A DNA stretch of 64,000 nt, from positions 1 to 64,000 of the forward strand of contig CAVSWP010000005.1 in assembly GCA_963731665.1 (NCBI GenBank), written 5' to 3'. The translations under genes were made by a program, and so were the position numbers. The stretch comes from Chersky-840 sp035604715 (GTDB lineage Bacteria; Actinomycetota; Acidimicrobiia; Acidimicrobiales; UBA8190). Positions 9,108 to 18,530 of this stretch are shown here, in pieces (positions within the stretch are counted from its first letter, which is position 1; every line of letters starts with the position of its first letter). The notes under the pieces were generated by a model that saw only the letters and a program-made list of their open reading frames with translations, did no database searches and was not told the origin of the DNA.

Positions 9108-10121
9108 TTACCCGATCAGCTTGATCCTCTCCTGGGCGCCGATGGACATGGGAAACCCGAGCAGGTTTGCCTTGAGAGAGACCTTGACGTACACACGGCC
9201 ATGGCTCGAGGCAACGAACGACCCTGACAACACTGGCGGAGTGAAGGTGGTGCCGTTGTAGGTGGCGGGGGTAACGGCGGCGTTGGTAGTGGTCTTGTGC
9301 CCTTTGACCTTCACAACGACCGGGATCGGGCCTCCGCCGCCACTTCCGCCCGCGAGGTCCGCATACAGCGATACCAGCGTCGCTACCCACCAGAACGTCT
9401 TGGCGCCCGGGGCGTCGCGCACCTGAAGCCACTGACCTTCGTTGGCCGTCGTCGCCGAGAGCGCCATCGTGGGATCGGGAGGCAGCAGCGGTTGCCCTTT
9501 GTACTCGACCACGAAGGTCCCCACAGTGACCGGCTTGAAGGTCTCGAGGTCGATCATGGCCACCGCGCAGCCGATTAGCCCCGAGTTATCTTCCTCTGTC
9601 GTCGGTGGGCACGTGGCATTGGGGTCGAGGGGCTGGGTGGTCGGCAACGTGTAGTTGTAGTTGATGACCCCGCTCGAGTTCGAGATCGGGTACGCCGTCG
9701 AGAGAGCGTTCATCTCCGGGAGAGCGTCGATGATAGCCAGAAGCCCGGGCAGCGATGTGGCATCGCCCTGCAGCAGTGGGGCGGCGGCCGGGTCGACGGC
9801 CACCAGGAGACTGGTCTCTATCAGCAGGTAGGGATGGTCGGCCGGGAAGTTCTTGCACGCGATGTTGATGGAATCGCCGGGCGAGACCCCCTTCACCAGC
9901 ACGCCGAGAATGGCGTCGCTGAACGTACACTTCGGAGCGGGGGCAGCCGCGGCCGCGGGCATCCCTACGCCCGCACCCCCCGCCACGGCCACGGCACACG
10001 TACCGAAGGCCACACACGAGGCGACGAGCACGCGCAGTGTCATCCGTCGTCGGCTGCGCACCCGTGGCGGCGTTCCGAGAGAGGTCCGAGGCCCGCTGGC
10101 ACTGGTACCCGGTGCGTCCAT
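9108..10121 (-). CDS. Secreted protein of unknown function
   Basis: ATG 10121 has a good ribosome site (AAAGGAG, 6 nt spacer). The 337-residue product has an Arg-rich N-terminus followed by a hydrophobic stretch (MTLRVLVASCVAFGTCAVAV) and an Ala/Pro-rich cleavage region near AAAAAPAP, so it is exported. The mature part contains CTFSDAILGVLVKGVSPGDS, a second Cys in NIACKNFPAD, a CPPTTEEDNSGLIGC segment and a beta-rich C-terminus. I do not recognise the family. It lies 35 nt downstream of the Big_2 gene on the same strand, so the two are probably coexpressed. The two Cys pairs may form disulfides outside the cell. Confidence 0.7.
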   Translation of the reverse strand: MDAPGTSASGPRTSLGTPPRVRSRRRMTLRVLVASCVAFGTCAVAVAGGAGVGMPAAAAAPAPKCTFSDAILGVLVKGVSPGDSINIACKNFPADHPYLLIETSLLVAVDPAAAPLLQGDATSLPGLLAIIDALPEMNALSTAYPISNSSGVINYNYTLPTTQPLDPNATCPPTTEEDNSGLIGCAVAMIDLETFKPVTVGTFVVEYKGQPLLPPDPTMALSATTANEGQWLQVRDAPGAKTFWWVATLVSLYADLAGGSGGGGPIPVVVKVKGHKTTTNAAVTPATYNGTTFTPPVLSGSFVASSHGRVYVKVSLKANLLGFPMSIGAQERIKLIG

Positions 10122-10156
10122 GGTCTGCTCCTTTCGAGCTGCTCCGGCGGTGAGCC

Positions 10157-11164
10157 TCACCGCAGGAGCGTGAAGATCGTCGTGCCCTGGGCCGCCGAGG
10201 ACTCGGTGGCCACGATGGTGTGACTGCCCTTCTTCCCCGACCGGCTGGCGCGGGGGATGGTGCCGCCACAGCTGAAGGTCCCGTCGGTGGCGACCGTGGC
10301 CTGACACAGCACGGTGGTGGCGCGCTTTTTAGCGTGCAGCCCGCTCAGGTAGGTGACGACCACGGTCCCCCCGGGTGAGAAGTTGGAGCCCTGGGCCGCC
10401 ACAACCGCCCGCTTCTTTCCCGTCGTCGGTGTCATCGTGAACAGTGGGGAAGGTGACCCCGAAGACCCCCCAAGCACCGTGAGATTGGCTGCGCTGGTCA
10501 GGGGAGTAAGGAGCCCGGCCAAAGGCCCGGTGGGGAGCCCGGCAGGGGCGGTTGCGGTGATGGTGTCGAGACCGGGCGCGAGACCGGTCGCGAGGCCGGT
10601 GTTCGTGACCGACGCCAGCGCTCCAGATGCAGACGACCAGGTGAGGTCGTTCGTGATGATTTGGGTCGTCCCGTTCGAGAAAAGGCCCGTCGCACTGAAC
10701 TGCTGGGTCTGGCCTTCGGTGAGGGAGGCGAATGAGGGAGACATGGTGATCGAGTCGAGCACCGGCAGCACTGTGAGTATGGCTGTACCGGTCAGGGGCG
10801 AGAGGAGCCCGAGAAGTCCCGCAGGCGCCGTGGCCGTGATGGACTCCTCACCCGCCGACAACCCGTTTACAAGACCTGTCGGGTCGACCGAAGCCACCGA
10901 TCCAGATGACGACGATCCCGACCACATGAGGTCGTTGGTAATGGTCTGCAGGGTCCCATCAGAGAACAGACCGGTGGCGGTGAACTGCTGGGTCTGGCCC
11001 TGCACAATGGAGGCCACCGAGGGCGACACCGTGATGGAGTCGAGTATGGGCAACCCGAGCGATCCCGAAGCGTTCGCAGCTTCGGCCCCAAGCGTTACCA
11101 TCCCACCGACGATTGAGACGGCGAGTAGACCTGCGACAACCCGAATACCTCGACCTCGCACCAT
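10157..11164 (-). CDS. Secreted protein with two Big_2 Ig-like repeats
   Basis: A 335-residue protein with a signal peptide (MVRGRGIRVVAGLLAVSIVG, cleavage near ANAS). Two tandem units of about 90 residues start LDSITVSPSVASIVQGQTQQ and LDSITMSPSFASLTEGQTQQ and share FTATGLFSDGT-like and ESITATAPAGL-like segments, the signature of bacterial Ig-like Big_2 domains. A C-terminal beta-rich region with a Cys pair (VLCQATVATDGTFSCGG) follows. It is probably a surface or extracellular binding protein. The repeats are still very similar at DNA level (roughly 10560-10745 and 10810-11045), suggesting recent duplication. Confidence 0.82.
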   Translation of the reverse strand: MVRGRGIRVVAGLLAVSIVGGMVTLGAEAANASGSLGLPILDSITVSPSVASIVQGQTQQFTATGLFSDGTLQTITNDLMWSGSSSSGSVASVDPTGLVNGLSAGEESITATAPAGLLGLLSPLTGTAILTVLPVLDSITMSPSFASLTEGQTQQFSATGLFSNGTTQIITNDLTWSSASGALASVTNTGLATGLAPGLDTITATAPAGLPTGPLAGLLTPLTSAANLTVLGGSSGSPSPLFTMTPTTGKKRAVVAAQGSNFSPGGTVVVTYLSGLHAKKRATTVLCQATVATDGTFSCGGTIPRASRSGKKGSHTIVATESSAAQGTTIFTLLR

Positions 11165-11406
11165 CTCCCCAACCCCCGGTTCTGTGTCGGCGCCACGCCC
11201 CAGCAGCGTTGCGCCAAGGTGGAACGTGTCTCAGTGTTGACCGGACGCACGGACCGCGAGAAGCGGGGGATCACCCGGTCTGTCCAGGTGATTCCACCTG
11301 CGGTCGCAGCTTGGAGATCCCGCCCGGGTCCCCGGTGCCGGCGGTCGACCGATCGAGGTCCGACCAGGTCGGCGGAGCTCGCTGGGCAAATGCCCTGGTA
11401 GACGGG

Positions 11407-11412
11407 TACAAT
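11407..11412 (+). promoter_or_regulatory. Candidate -10 element for the sensor-kinase gene
   Basis: tacaat at 11407-11412 is the best -10 match in the 294-bp divergent gap (11165-11458) between the Big_2 gene and the histidine kinase, 47 nt before the kinase ATG. No convincing -35 box precedes it, and no other feature was seen in this gap. The call is tentative. Confidence 0.35.
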
Positions 11413-11458
11413 CCAGGAGGGGTTGGAGCACCCTTGAGTCCCAGCGGGGGAGGGGCGG

Positions 11459-13015
11459 ATGAAGCACGGCACCTGGCGGGCGTCGCCGCTCGCCGTGGTC
11501 ATCGCACTGGTTGTCGCCGCCGCGGCGATCCTTGGCTTTCTCCTGGCCAGACATAGTGTCGAGAGCCAGAACCAGGCACTGCTGAAAGAGGACACCACCC
11601 AGGCCGCCGGGTACGTGTCGTCGTTGACGTCCACGCTCAGCTCGACCCTGAACGCGCTCGCTCCGGGTGTGACATCGTCCGACGGCTCACAGCTCGCCTT
11701 CGAAGCCCAAGCCCAGCCCCTCTCGGGTGGGCCCTTCACGTTCCTGTTGGCGCGCAAGACCGGCACCGGGTTCGTCGCCGTAGCCGTAGCGGGAACGGGA
11801 TTCACGCGCGGTCAGGCGCTCCCCGCAGATCTCTCCGCTGCGCTCGGCAAGGCCGGGTCGAGCGCACGTCCTGGTCCCGTGGCTTACAACGGGAAGGTCA
11901 CCACGTTCGGGTTGGCGGTGGGGCCTCCCCTGGTACCTCCCGGCCTGGCCATCTACGAACAGGTCACGCTCGACCCCTTCGTCGCCACCACGGCCACCCA
12001 AGCAGCCCCCTTCCATGTGCTCGAGGCCGCCGTCTACGCCACGCGTACCCCCCGGACGAGCCAGTTGGTTCTGGCCAACAGCCGTGCGCTGCCCCTGAGG
12101 GGCGCGACCTTCGAGGCACCCGTGTCCGTGGGGGGAGGATCGTGGTGGCTGCTGGCGGAAGCCAAGAGCCCGTTGGCGGGCGGGTTCCCGAATGAGGCGC
12201 CCTACATCGTCCTCGCCTTCGGCCTGCTGTTGGCGCTGGCGGTTGGCAGTGTGATCGAGGTCGTGGTGCGGCGTCAGCGCTACGCCAGCGCGCTAGTGGC
12301 TCAGCGCAGCGCCGAGCTCCTGGCTTCTCAGGAGGCGCTCGTGCGAAGTGAGCGCCTGTCGGCGGTGGGACAGATGACCACGGTGGTGGGCCACGAGTTG
12401 CGCAATCCCTTGGGTGCGGTCATGAACGCCCTCTACATGGTGCGCCGGTCGCTGAACGATCCTGCGGCGGCGGAGCCCCATTTGGACGTGGCCGAACGGC
12501 AAATCGCCCGGGCGGTCAATCTCGCCCAGGATTTGACGGCGTACATGCGCGACAACGAGCCGGAGCTCGCGCCCTTGGAGCTGAGCGAGGTGCTCAGCGA
12601 TGTTCTCGAAGTGACGCCGAAGCCGGCGCAGGTCGTCGTCGTCGAGGATATCGGGACGGTCGCACTGCACGCCGATGCCAAGCAGGTCGCGCAGATCCTC
12701 ACCAACCTCGTCGAGAACGCCTACCAGGCCATGCCCGACGGGGGCTCGCTGCGGATTACGGCCCACACCGAAGACCACGTTGTCGTGATCACGGTCGCCG
12801 ACACCGGGGACGGAGTCGACGCCGCCCTGGTCGAGCGCTTCTTCGAGCCGTTCTTCACGACGCGGTCCGAGGGTACGGGGCTCGGGCTGGCGATCGTGCG
12901 GCGCCTGGTCGAGGGACACGGCGGGGTGATCTCCATCGAGAACGGGCCGACCGGTGGCGCCATCGTCACTGTCCGACTGCCGATCCAGCCGTCTCGGGAG
13001 TTGGCATGGCGTTAG
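11459..13015 (+). CDS. Membrane sensor histidine kinase
   Basis: This 518-residue kinase follows a GGGGGAGGGG ribosome site. TM1 spans about residues 10-30, an extracytoplasmic sensor region about 35-245, and TM2 about 247-269. The HisKA helix VVGHELRNPLGAVMNALYMV carries phospho-acceptor H312. The HATPase part shows NLVENAYQAM (N box), ADTGDGVD (G1) and GTGLGLAIVRRLVEGHGG (G2). The sensor region has no family I recognise. It overlaps the next regulator by 10 nt, so the two are translationally coupled and probably form a cognate pair. The kinase core closely resembles the one encoded at 14384-15703. Confidence 0.9.
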   Translation: MKHGTWRASPLAVVIALVVAAAAILGFLLARHSVESQNQALLKEDTTQAAGYVSSLTSTLSSTLNALAPGVTSSDGSQLAFEAQAQPLSGGPFTFLLARKTGTGFVAVAVAGTGFTRGQALPADLSAALGKAGSSARPGPVAYNGKVTTFGLAVGPPLVPPGLAIYEQVTLDPFVATTATQAAPFHVLEAAVYATRTPRTSQLVLANSRALPLRGATFEAPVSVGGGSWWLLAEAKSPLAGGFPNEAPYIVLAFGLLLALAVGSVIEVVVRRQRYASALVAQRSAELLASQEALVRSERLSAVGQMTTVVGHELRNPLGAVMNALYMVRRSLNDPAAAEPHLDVAERQIARAVNLAQDLTAYMRDNEPELAPLELSEVLSDVLEVTPKPAQVVVVEDIGTVALHADAKQVAQILTNLVENAYQAMPDGGSLRITAHTEDHVVVITVADTGDGVDAALVERFFEPFFTTRSEGTGLGLAIVRRLVEGHGGVISIENGPTGGAIVTVRLPIQPSRELAWR

Positions 13016-13560
13016 ACCTCAAACCTCCCTTGCGGGCTCCGCACACGTCGAGACGACACGTCACCCTGTGCCGGGGCCCGGGCCCCAACCATGCTCGGGG
13101 AGCCGGAACGTCGCTCTCGCCCGAGGATCTCCGCAGGCCCGACCACGAAAAGGGCCTCGATGCGGGCGACGAGGTCACGAGCCGGGCACAGACCCGCCAA
13201 ACGAGCGCCGACGTCTTGGTGGTCGACGATGACGCCGATGTCCGATGGACCGTCGCTGAAGTGTTGCGATCGGCCGGCTTCACCGTGGCCGAAGCAGAGG
13301 ACGGCGAGGTGGCCTTGAGTCTGCTGAGCTCCGAGCGCTACCGAATGGTCCTCCTCGACCTCAGGATGCCGAGGCGTGACGGGGTCTCTGTCATCGACGC
13401 CATGGATGAGGTTCCCCCGGTGATCGTCCACTCTGCGTACTCGCTCGACGCCGCAGACCGCGAGCGCCTGAGCTCCAGAGTCGTGGACTATCTGCACAAG
13501 CCCGTCTCACCTCAGAAGCTGCTGCGGGCCGTCGAGTCCGTCCTGGGGCCAGGACAATGA
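13006..13560 (+). CDS. Stand-alone REC-domain response regulator
   Basis: ATG 13006 lies inside the last codons of the kinase gene. The 184-residue product has about 65 basic, low-complexity N-terminal residues, then one receiver domain starting ADVLVVDDDADVRWTVAEVL. The phospho-acceptor is D118 in LLDLRMPRRDG; the conserved Ser is in IVHSAYS and the Lys in HKPVS. There is no output domain, so it may act as a phospho-relay, a sink or a protein-binding regulator. No better in-frame ATG or GTG exists closer to the receiver domain, so the extension is probably real. Confidence 0.85.
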   Translation: MALDLKPPLRAPHTSRRHVTLCRGPGPNHARGAGTSLSPEDLRRPDHEKGLDAGDEVTSRAQTRQTSADVLVVDDDADVRWTVAEVLRSAGFTVAEAEDGEVALSLLSSERYRMVLLDLRMPRRDGVSVIDAMDEVPPVIVHSAYSLDAADRERLSSRVVDYLHKPVSPQKLLRAVESVLGPGQ

Positions 13561-13623
13561 CCCTCGGCGTGCCCTCGGTGGGCGCGTTCCCATCGGGTTT
13601 CGACCCCTTGGGCCTTCAGCTCG

Positions 13624-14343
13624 ATGGCTAACATCGCCCAGGTGAGTGACGGCCCACCGGGGGTTGAGTCCGCCCGCCCCGACGGAGTCATCCGGGTGCT
13701 GATCGTCGACGATCACGAGGTGTTGCGCACCGGGACACGTCAGGTGCTCGAGACATCGGGTGACATCGTCGTCGTCGGTGAGGCCGATGACGGCAACGCC
13801 GCCCTGGCCATGATCGGGGATCTGAAACCCAACGTCGTCCTCGTGGACATCCGGTTGCCGGATCGAAGCGGGATAGACGTCACTCGTCAGTTGACCGTCT
13901 CACATCCCGGCATCCGGGTCGTGATCCTGTCGGCATACGACGACGACGATCTCGTGCGCACGGCACTGGAAGTCGGAGCGACGGGGTACCTCCTGAAGAC
14001 GATGCCGCGTGACGAGCTTGTCGCCGCCGTACGAGCGGCCGCCCAGGGAACCACCGTGCTCGATCCGGTCCTGTCGCCCCGATTGGCCGGGGCGCAGGGC
14101 TCGTGGGGCTCGAGCGGTGGCCCCCATCTCACCTGGCGCGAGCGGGAGACGGTGGAACTGGTGGCGGAGGGGCTGGCCAACAAGGCCATCGCCACTCGAC
14201 TGGGCGTAAGTGTCCGGACCGTCGAGGGGCACCTCAACCACGTCTTCACCAAGCTGGGCGTGGAGTCCCGAACCGAGTTGGTCCGATATGTACTGACCCA
14301 GGGATGGGTCACGTCGGCACCGCGCCGCGAGCAGGAGTCCTAA
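13624..14343 (+). CDS. NarL/FixJ-family response regulator with LuxR HTH
   Basis: The 239-residue protein has a REC domain (VLIVDDHEVLRTGTRQVLE, phospho-acceptor D75 in LVDIRLPDRSG, Lys in YLLKTMPRDE). A C-terminal LuxR-type helix-turn-helix follows (LTWRERETVELVAEGLANKA, GVSVRTVEGHLNHVFTKLGV). It should bind DNA on phosphorylation. It lies 63 nt after the REC-only regulator and 40 nt before a second histidine kinase, its most likely partner. Target promoters are not evident. Confidence 0.92.
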   Translation: MANIAQVSDGPPGVESARPDGVIRVLIVDDHEVLRTGTRQVLETSGDIVVVGEADDGNAALAMIGDLKPNVVLVDIRLPDRSGIDVTRQLTVSHPGIRVVILSAYDDDDLVRTALEVGATGYLLKTMPRDELVAAVRAAAQGTTVLDPVLSPRLAGAQGSWGSSGGPHLTWRERETVELVAEGLANKAIATRLGVSVRTVEGHLNHVFTKLGVESRTELVRYVLTQGWVTSAPRREQES

Positions 14344-14383
14344 GCCGGAGACGGGAGGTCGAGGTGCGCGTGGGGGCAGGGTC

Positions 14384-15703
14384 GTGGCGAGACCGTTGAG
14401 TCTTCGCACATCCCGGCGCCACCTTTTCCGTGCCCGAGCGGCTCGGGGCCTCGGAGGCCACACACTGGATTTGCAAGGGCCCGGTGAGCTCCTGGCCCTC
14501 ACGTATTCACTCGGCGGCTGGGCGGTGGTGATCGCCTGGATCGTCGATCCCCGTGACATCGAGAACCGGGCCGGGATGACCACGGTGTTGGTCCTGGTCT
14601 TCGCGGCCGCCGCCGTGATCTACGGCAGGAGGAACCACCTTCCCCGATACACGAGGGACGTGGCCGTCGTGGGCAGCCTGGTGCTCATCGACGTCGCGCT
14701 CCTCTTCACCCGACTGCACGTCCATCCGGGGTTGCTGAGCCCGTTCTTCGTGTGGGTCGGCTTTGCGTCTCCTCTGTGGTTCCCCAGACGCCGGGCCATT
14801 GCCTACGTCCTGTTGACCGTGGTGGCTTCCGGCGTCGTGATGGTGGCGGCGGGCTCAGCCGAAGCCGTTGCCGATTGGGTCATCACGATGACCACGGTCG
14901 TCGTGGCCTTCTGCATCACTTCGTTCCTCACCGAGGCACTGGTGAAGCGCGAGCGCTTGGCTGTGGTGGGTGAGATGGCTTCGGTGGTCGGACACGAGCT
15001 GCGCAACCCCCTGGGCGTGGTGTCTAACACGCTGTACCTCTTGCACCACAGCTTGGGTGATGACGTGGTCGAGGACCAGAACCGTCTTTTCCAGACGGCT
15101 GAGCGAGAGATCGCCAAGGCGACGGCCATCCTTCAACATCTTCGGGCCTATGTCCGGCCCCAAGAACCCGTAATCGCTCCGGTCGAGCTCCGAGCGCTGG
15201 TCACCGAGGTGCTCGAAGTCGCCCCCCTTCGACAAGGCATCGAGGTGGCGGTGGACGTCCCCCAAATCACCGTTCTCGCCGACCGGGGCCAACTGGCCCA
15301 GGTGCTCACCAACCTGGTGATCAACGCCTGTGATGCCATGGGTGAACAGGGCTCTCTGTCGATCACGGCATCGGTCGACGGGCGAGCCGCCGTCATCGGC
15401 GTCGAAGACGACGGCCCTGGTATCGAGCCATCGTTGGCCCAGCGCATCTTCGAGCCCTTTTACACCACGAAACATGAGGGCACGGGATTGGGCCTGGCCA
15501 TCGTGCGACGCCTGGTCGAGGCGCATGGGGGCTCGGTCCGTCTCGAAGGAGACCCGTCGCGTGGGACGAGGTTCGTGGTGCGGCTGCCCCATCACAGCCT
15601 GCGACGACGAGGGCCGCGACGGGCAGGCCCCGAGGCCCCCGAAACCATTCCCGCCGATGCCGCCACGCGCCGGTTGCGCAAAGCGAAGCAACGGCTGGGG
15701 TAG
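14384..15703 (+). CDS. Polytopic membrane histidine kinase
   Basis: A 439-residue kinase starting at GTG 14384. The N-terminal 180 residues hold about five or six hydrophobic segments with only short loops (for example GGWAVVIAWIV, MTTVLVLVFAAAAVIY, YVLLTVVASGVVMVAAG). Sensing is therefore probably within the membrane. HisKA carries H204 in VVGHELRNPLGVVSNTLYLL; the ATPase motifs are NLVINACDAM, VEDDGPGIEP and GTGLGLAIVRRLVEAHGG. The catalytic core is a clear paralogue of the kinase at 11459-13015, while the sensor half is unrelated. The basic C-terminal tail (after RLPHHS) is low complexity. Confidence 0.9.
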   Translation: MARPLSLRTSRRHLFRARAARGLGGHTLDLQGPGELLALTYSLGGWAVVIAWIVDPRDIENRAGMTTVLVLVFAAAAVIYGRRNHLPRYTRDVAVVGSLVLIDVALLFTRLHVHPGLLSPFFVWVGFASPLWFPRRRAIAYVLLTVVASGVVMVAAGSAEAVADWVITMTTVVVAFCITSFLTEALVKRERLAVVGEMASVVGHELRNPLGVVSNTLYLLHHSLGDDVVEDQNRLFQTAEREIAKATAILQHLRAYVRPQEPVIAPVELRALVTEVLEVAPLRQGIEVAVDVPQITVLADRGQLAQVLTNLVINACDAMGEQGSLSITASVDGRAAVIGVEDDGPGIEPSLAQRIFEPFYTTKHEGTGLGLAIVRRLVEAHGGSVRLEGDPSRGTRFVVRLPHHSLRRRGPRRAGPEAPETIPADAATRRLRKAKQRLG

Positions 15704-15741
15704 CGTCCGCCACCTGGTCGCGGGCCCAGCGCCCGACGGGC

Positions 15742-17385
15742 TCAGGCGGGCCTGCCCCCCGGGCACCACGGGTTTGCGGGGACCCCGGCACAGGGGTTGG
15801 GCATCGACGGCAGGTCGGAGGGCAGCGGGTGCATGACGATCTGCGTGAGCTGGGGATAGCGCGACCCCGGTGGGCAGGTTCCGAAGCCGGTGTCGCACAG
15901 CACCTGTCCCAGCAGCGCACCGCCGGCGTTGGCGGCCGCCACCGAGCCGTTACAGGTGGGCTGGCTGTGCTCGAGACCCGCCGGCGTGCTCCCCTCGGGT
16001 GCGGTGTTGCCGGCAAAGCAGTTGCGCGCCCCGCCGCCGTTGATGACGATCTGCCCGAAGTCTGCATTGGACGGGTTGGCGAAGAAGGCGTTGTGGGTGA
16101 AGGTGTTGTCGAGCAGGGCATCGCCCCTGGGGTCGAGGACACACCCGAACCCGGTGAGCTCGACCCCACCGGCACCGCCACAGGTTTGGCCCAGCACGGG
16201 TGGGTTGCTGTCGGGGTAGGGAACGAAGAGAACCCCCCAGGCACCGTTGTTGGAGAAGGTGTTGTCCATCACGGTGTCGTTGTTTCCGCCCGACACTGTC
16301 ATGCCGGTGCCCGTGGGCCCGGCGCTGGCGCTGCCGGCCTGGGGGACGTCAGGGTTGTTGTTGTCATGGACGGAGTTGTGGATGAACACCCAGCACGAGT
16401 GGGTATGGGTGATGGCGCTGGTGCCGTTGGCCGGGCAGGCGCCGTCCTGGGGTGCAGGGGGGTCGCCGTCGATCTGGGTGTTGGTGTCGGCCCCGTCCTT
16501 GTTGTTGTCGAACTGTGAGTTCTCGATGACGATGGCCCCGCCCGAGTTGGTGCCCGAGTACCCCAGTGCGCTGTATTCCATCCAGGCGTGGTCGATGGTC
16601 GCATCGCACAGCTGGCGGCAGGCTCCCACGTACATTCCGGAATCGTTGAAATTGCTGGCGTAGACCTGGTCCCACAGGCCGGCACCGCGTGCATTGGACG
16701 AGAAGATCCCGTACTGCGCGGCGGTGGTCTCCCCGCCGTAGTAGGTCGACGTGGCGGTGAGATAGCGGCCCGTGTACCCCTGGAGGCCGATGACCCCGGA
16801 TCCGTCGCCGCCGTTCCACCAGATCTCGTTGCCGCTGTCGCCGGCCCCGCCGAGGAAGTTGCACACGGTGAGGTTCTCGATGCTGACGTCGTTGGCCTTC
16901 CAGACGACGATGCCGTTGCGCCCCTCGGCCTTCCCTTCAGGGCCGACCGCACCGAAGTTCTGTTGGGACGGGGCGCCGCTGCAGGCGGTGGGCGGACCCG
17001 CCTTGGTGCCGTCCACGATCACCGTGCTGCGGTCCATTCCCCGCAGGTGGACGTCCGATTTCGTGATGAGGACCCCCCCGAAATCGCCGTCGTCGGCGCC
17101 GCTCGATGCGCTGCCCACATCGGCGGTTTCGTGGTAGTCGCCCGGCGCCACCAGGATCCAGTCGCCGGGGCGCGCCGCATCGACGGCCCCTTGGATCGTC
17201 CGGTACCCGCCGGCGTGGTTGGCAAAGGTCCCCACCAGCAGCACCTGGCCGGTGCGGGAGGCGTCCGTCCCGCTGGGTTGCCCCGAGCCCGGCCCGGAGC
17301 TGCACGCCGTCAGGGTCGTCCCCAGCAGGCCCGCGCCCAGCAGCGACACGGCCAGCCGGTGTCGTCGGTGTGACGTCTCACCCAT
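15742..17385 (-). CDS. Parallel beta-helix lipoprotein (NosD/pectin-lyase-like fold)
   Basis: ATG 17385 begins a lipoprotein signal peptide (MGETSHRRHRLAVSLLGAGL) ending in lipobox LTAC with Cys28, so the 547-residue protein is membrane-anchored outside the cell. The body is a right-handed beta-helix: GGYRTIQGAVDAARPGDWI (the DUF1565-type entry), then repeats such as NDVSIENLTVCNFLGG, GGAIVIENSQFDNNKDG, NNDTVMDNTFSNNGAWGV and DALLDNTFTHNAFFANPS. Eight or more Cys residues could form disulfides. A polysaccharide-binding or -modifying role is possible, but no catalytic residues can be assigned. An upstream in-frame extension to 17562 has no coding character. Confidence 0.8.
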   Translation of the reverse strand: MGETSHRRHRLAVSLLGAGLLGTTLTACSSGPGSGQPSGTDASRTGQVLLVGTFANHAGGYRTIQGAVDAARPGDWILVAPGDYHETADVGSASSGADDGDFGGVLITKSDVHLRGMDRSTVIVDGTKAGPPTACSGAPSQQNFGAVGPEGKAEGRNGIVVWKANDVSIENLTVCNFLGGAGDSGNEIWWNGGDGSGVIGLQGYTGRYLTATSTYYGGETTAAQYGIFSSNARGAGLWDQVYASNFNDSGMYVGACRQLCDATIDHAWMEYSALGYSGTNSGGAIVIENSQFDNNKDGADTNTQIDGDPPAPQDGACPANGTSAITHTHSCWVFIHNSVHDNNNPDVPQAGSASAGPTGTGMTVSGGNNDTVMDNTFSNNGAWGVLFVPYPDSNPPVLGQTCGGAGGVELTGFGCVLDPRGDALLDNTFTHNAFFANPSNADFGQIVINGGGARNCFAGNTAPEGSTPAGLEHSQPTCNGSVAAANAGGALLGQVLCDTGFGTCPPGSRYPQLTQIVMHPLPSDLPSMPNPCAGVPANPWCPGGRPA

Positions 17386-17588
17386 GCCACTGACCCCCGA
17401 GTGCCCACCGGGCACTCGACCCGGACGGCGTCCTGTGCGCTTTGTGCGGCGTGAGGCGAACTTACCAACCCCGCCCACGCCGTGTGGCGTCGGGAGCCGG
17501 ACGCGACGACGTGATTGGCATCTCACCCATCGGTGCGCCGTAGTCTCGGTTGTTTCGGGCATTTCAGACGTGGAGGAGGAGTCCGCAC

Positions 17589-18512
<924 letters not shown>

Positions 18513-18530
18513 AATCTCAGCCCACACGGC

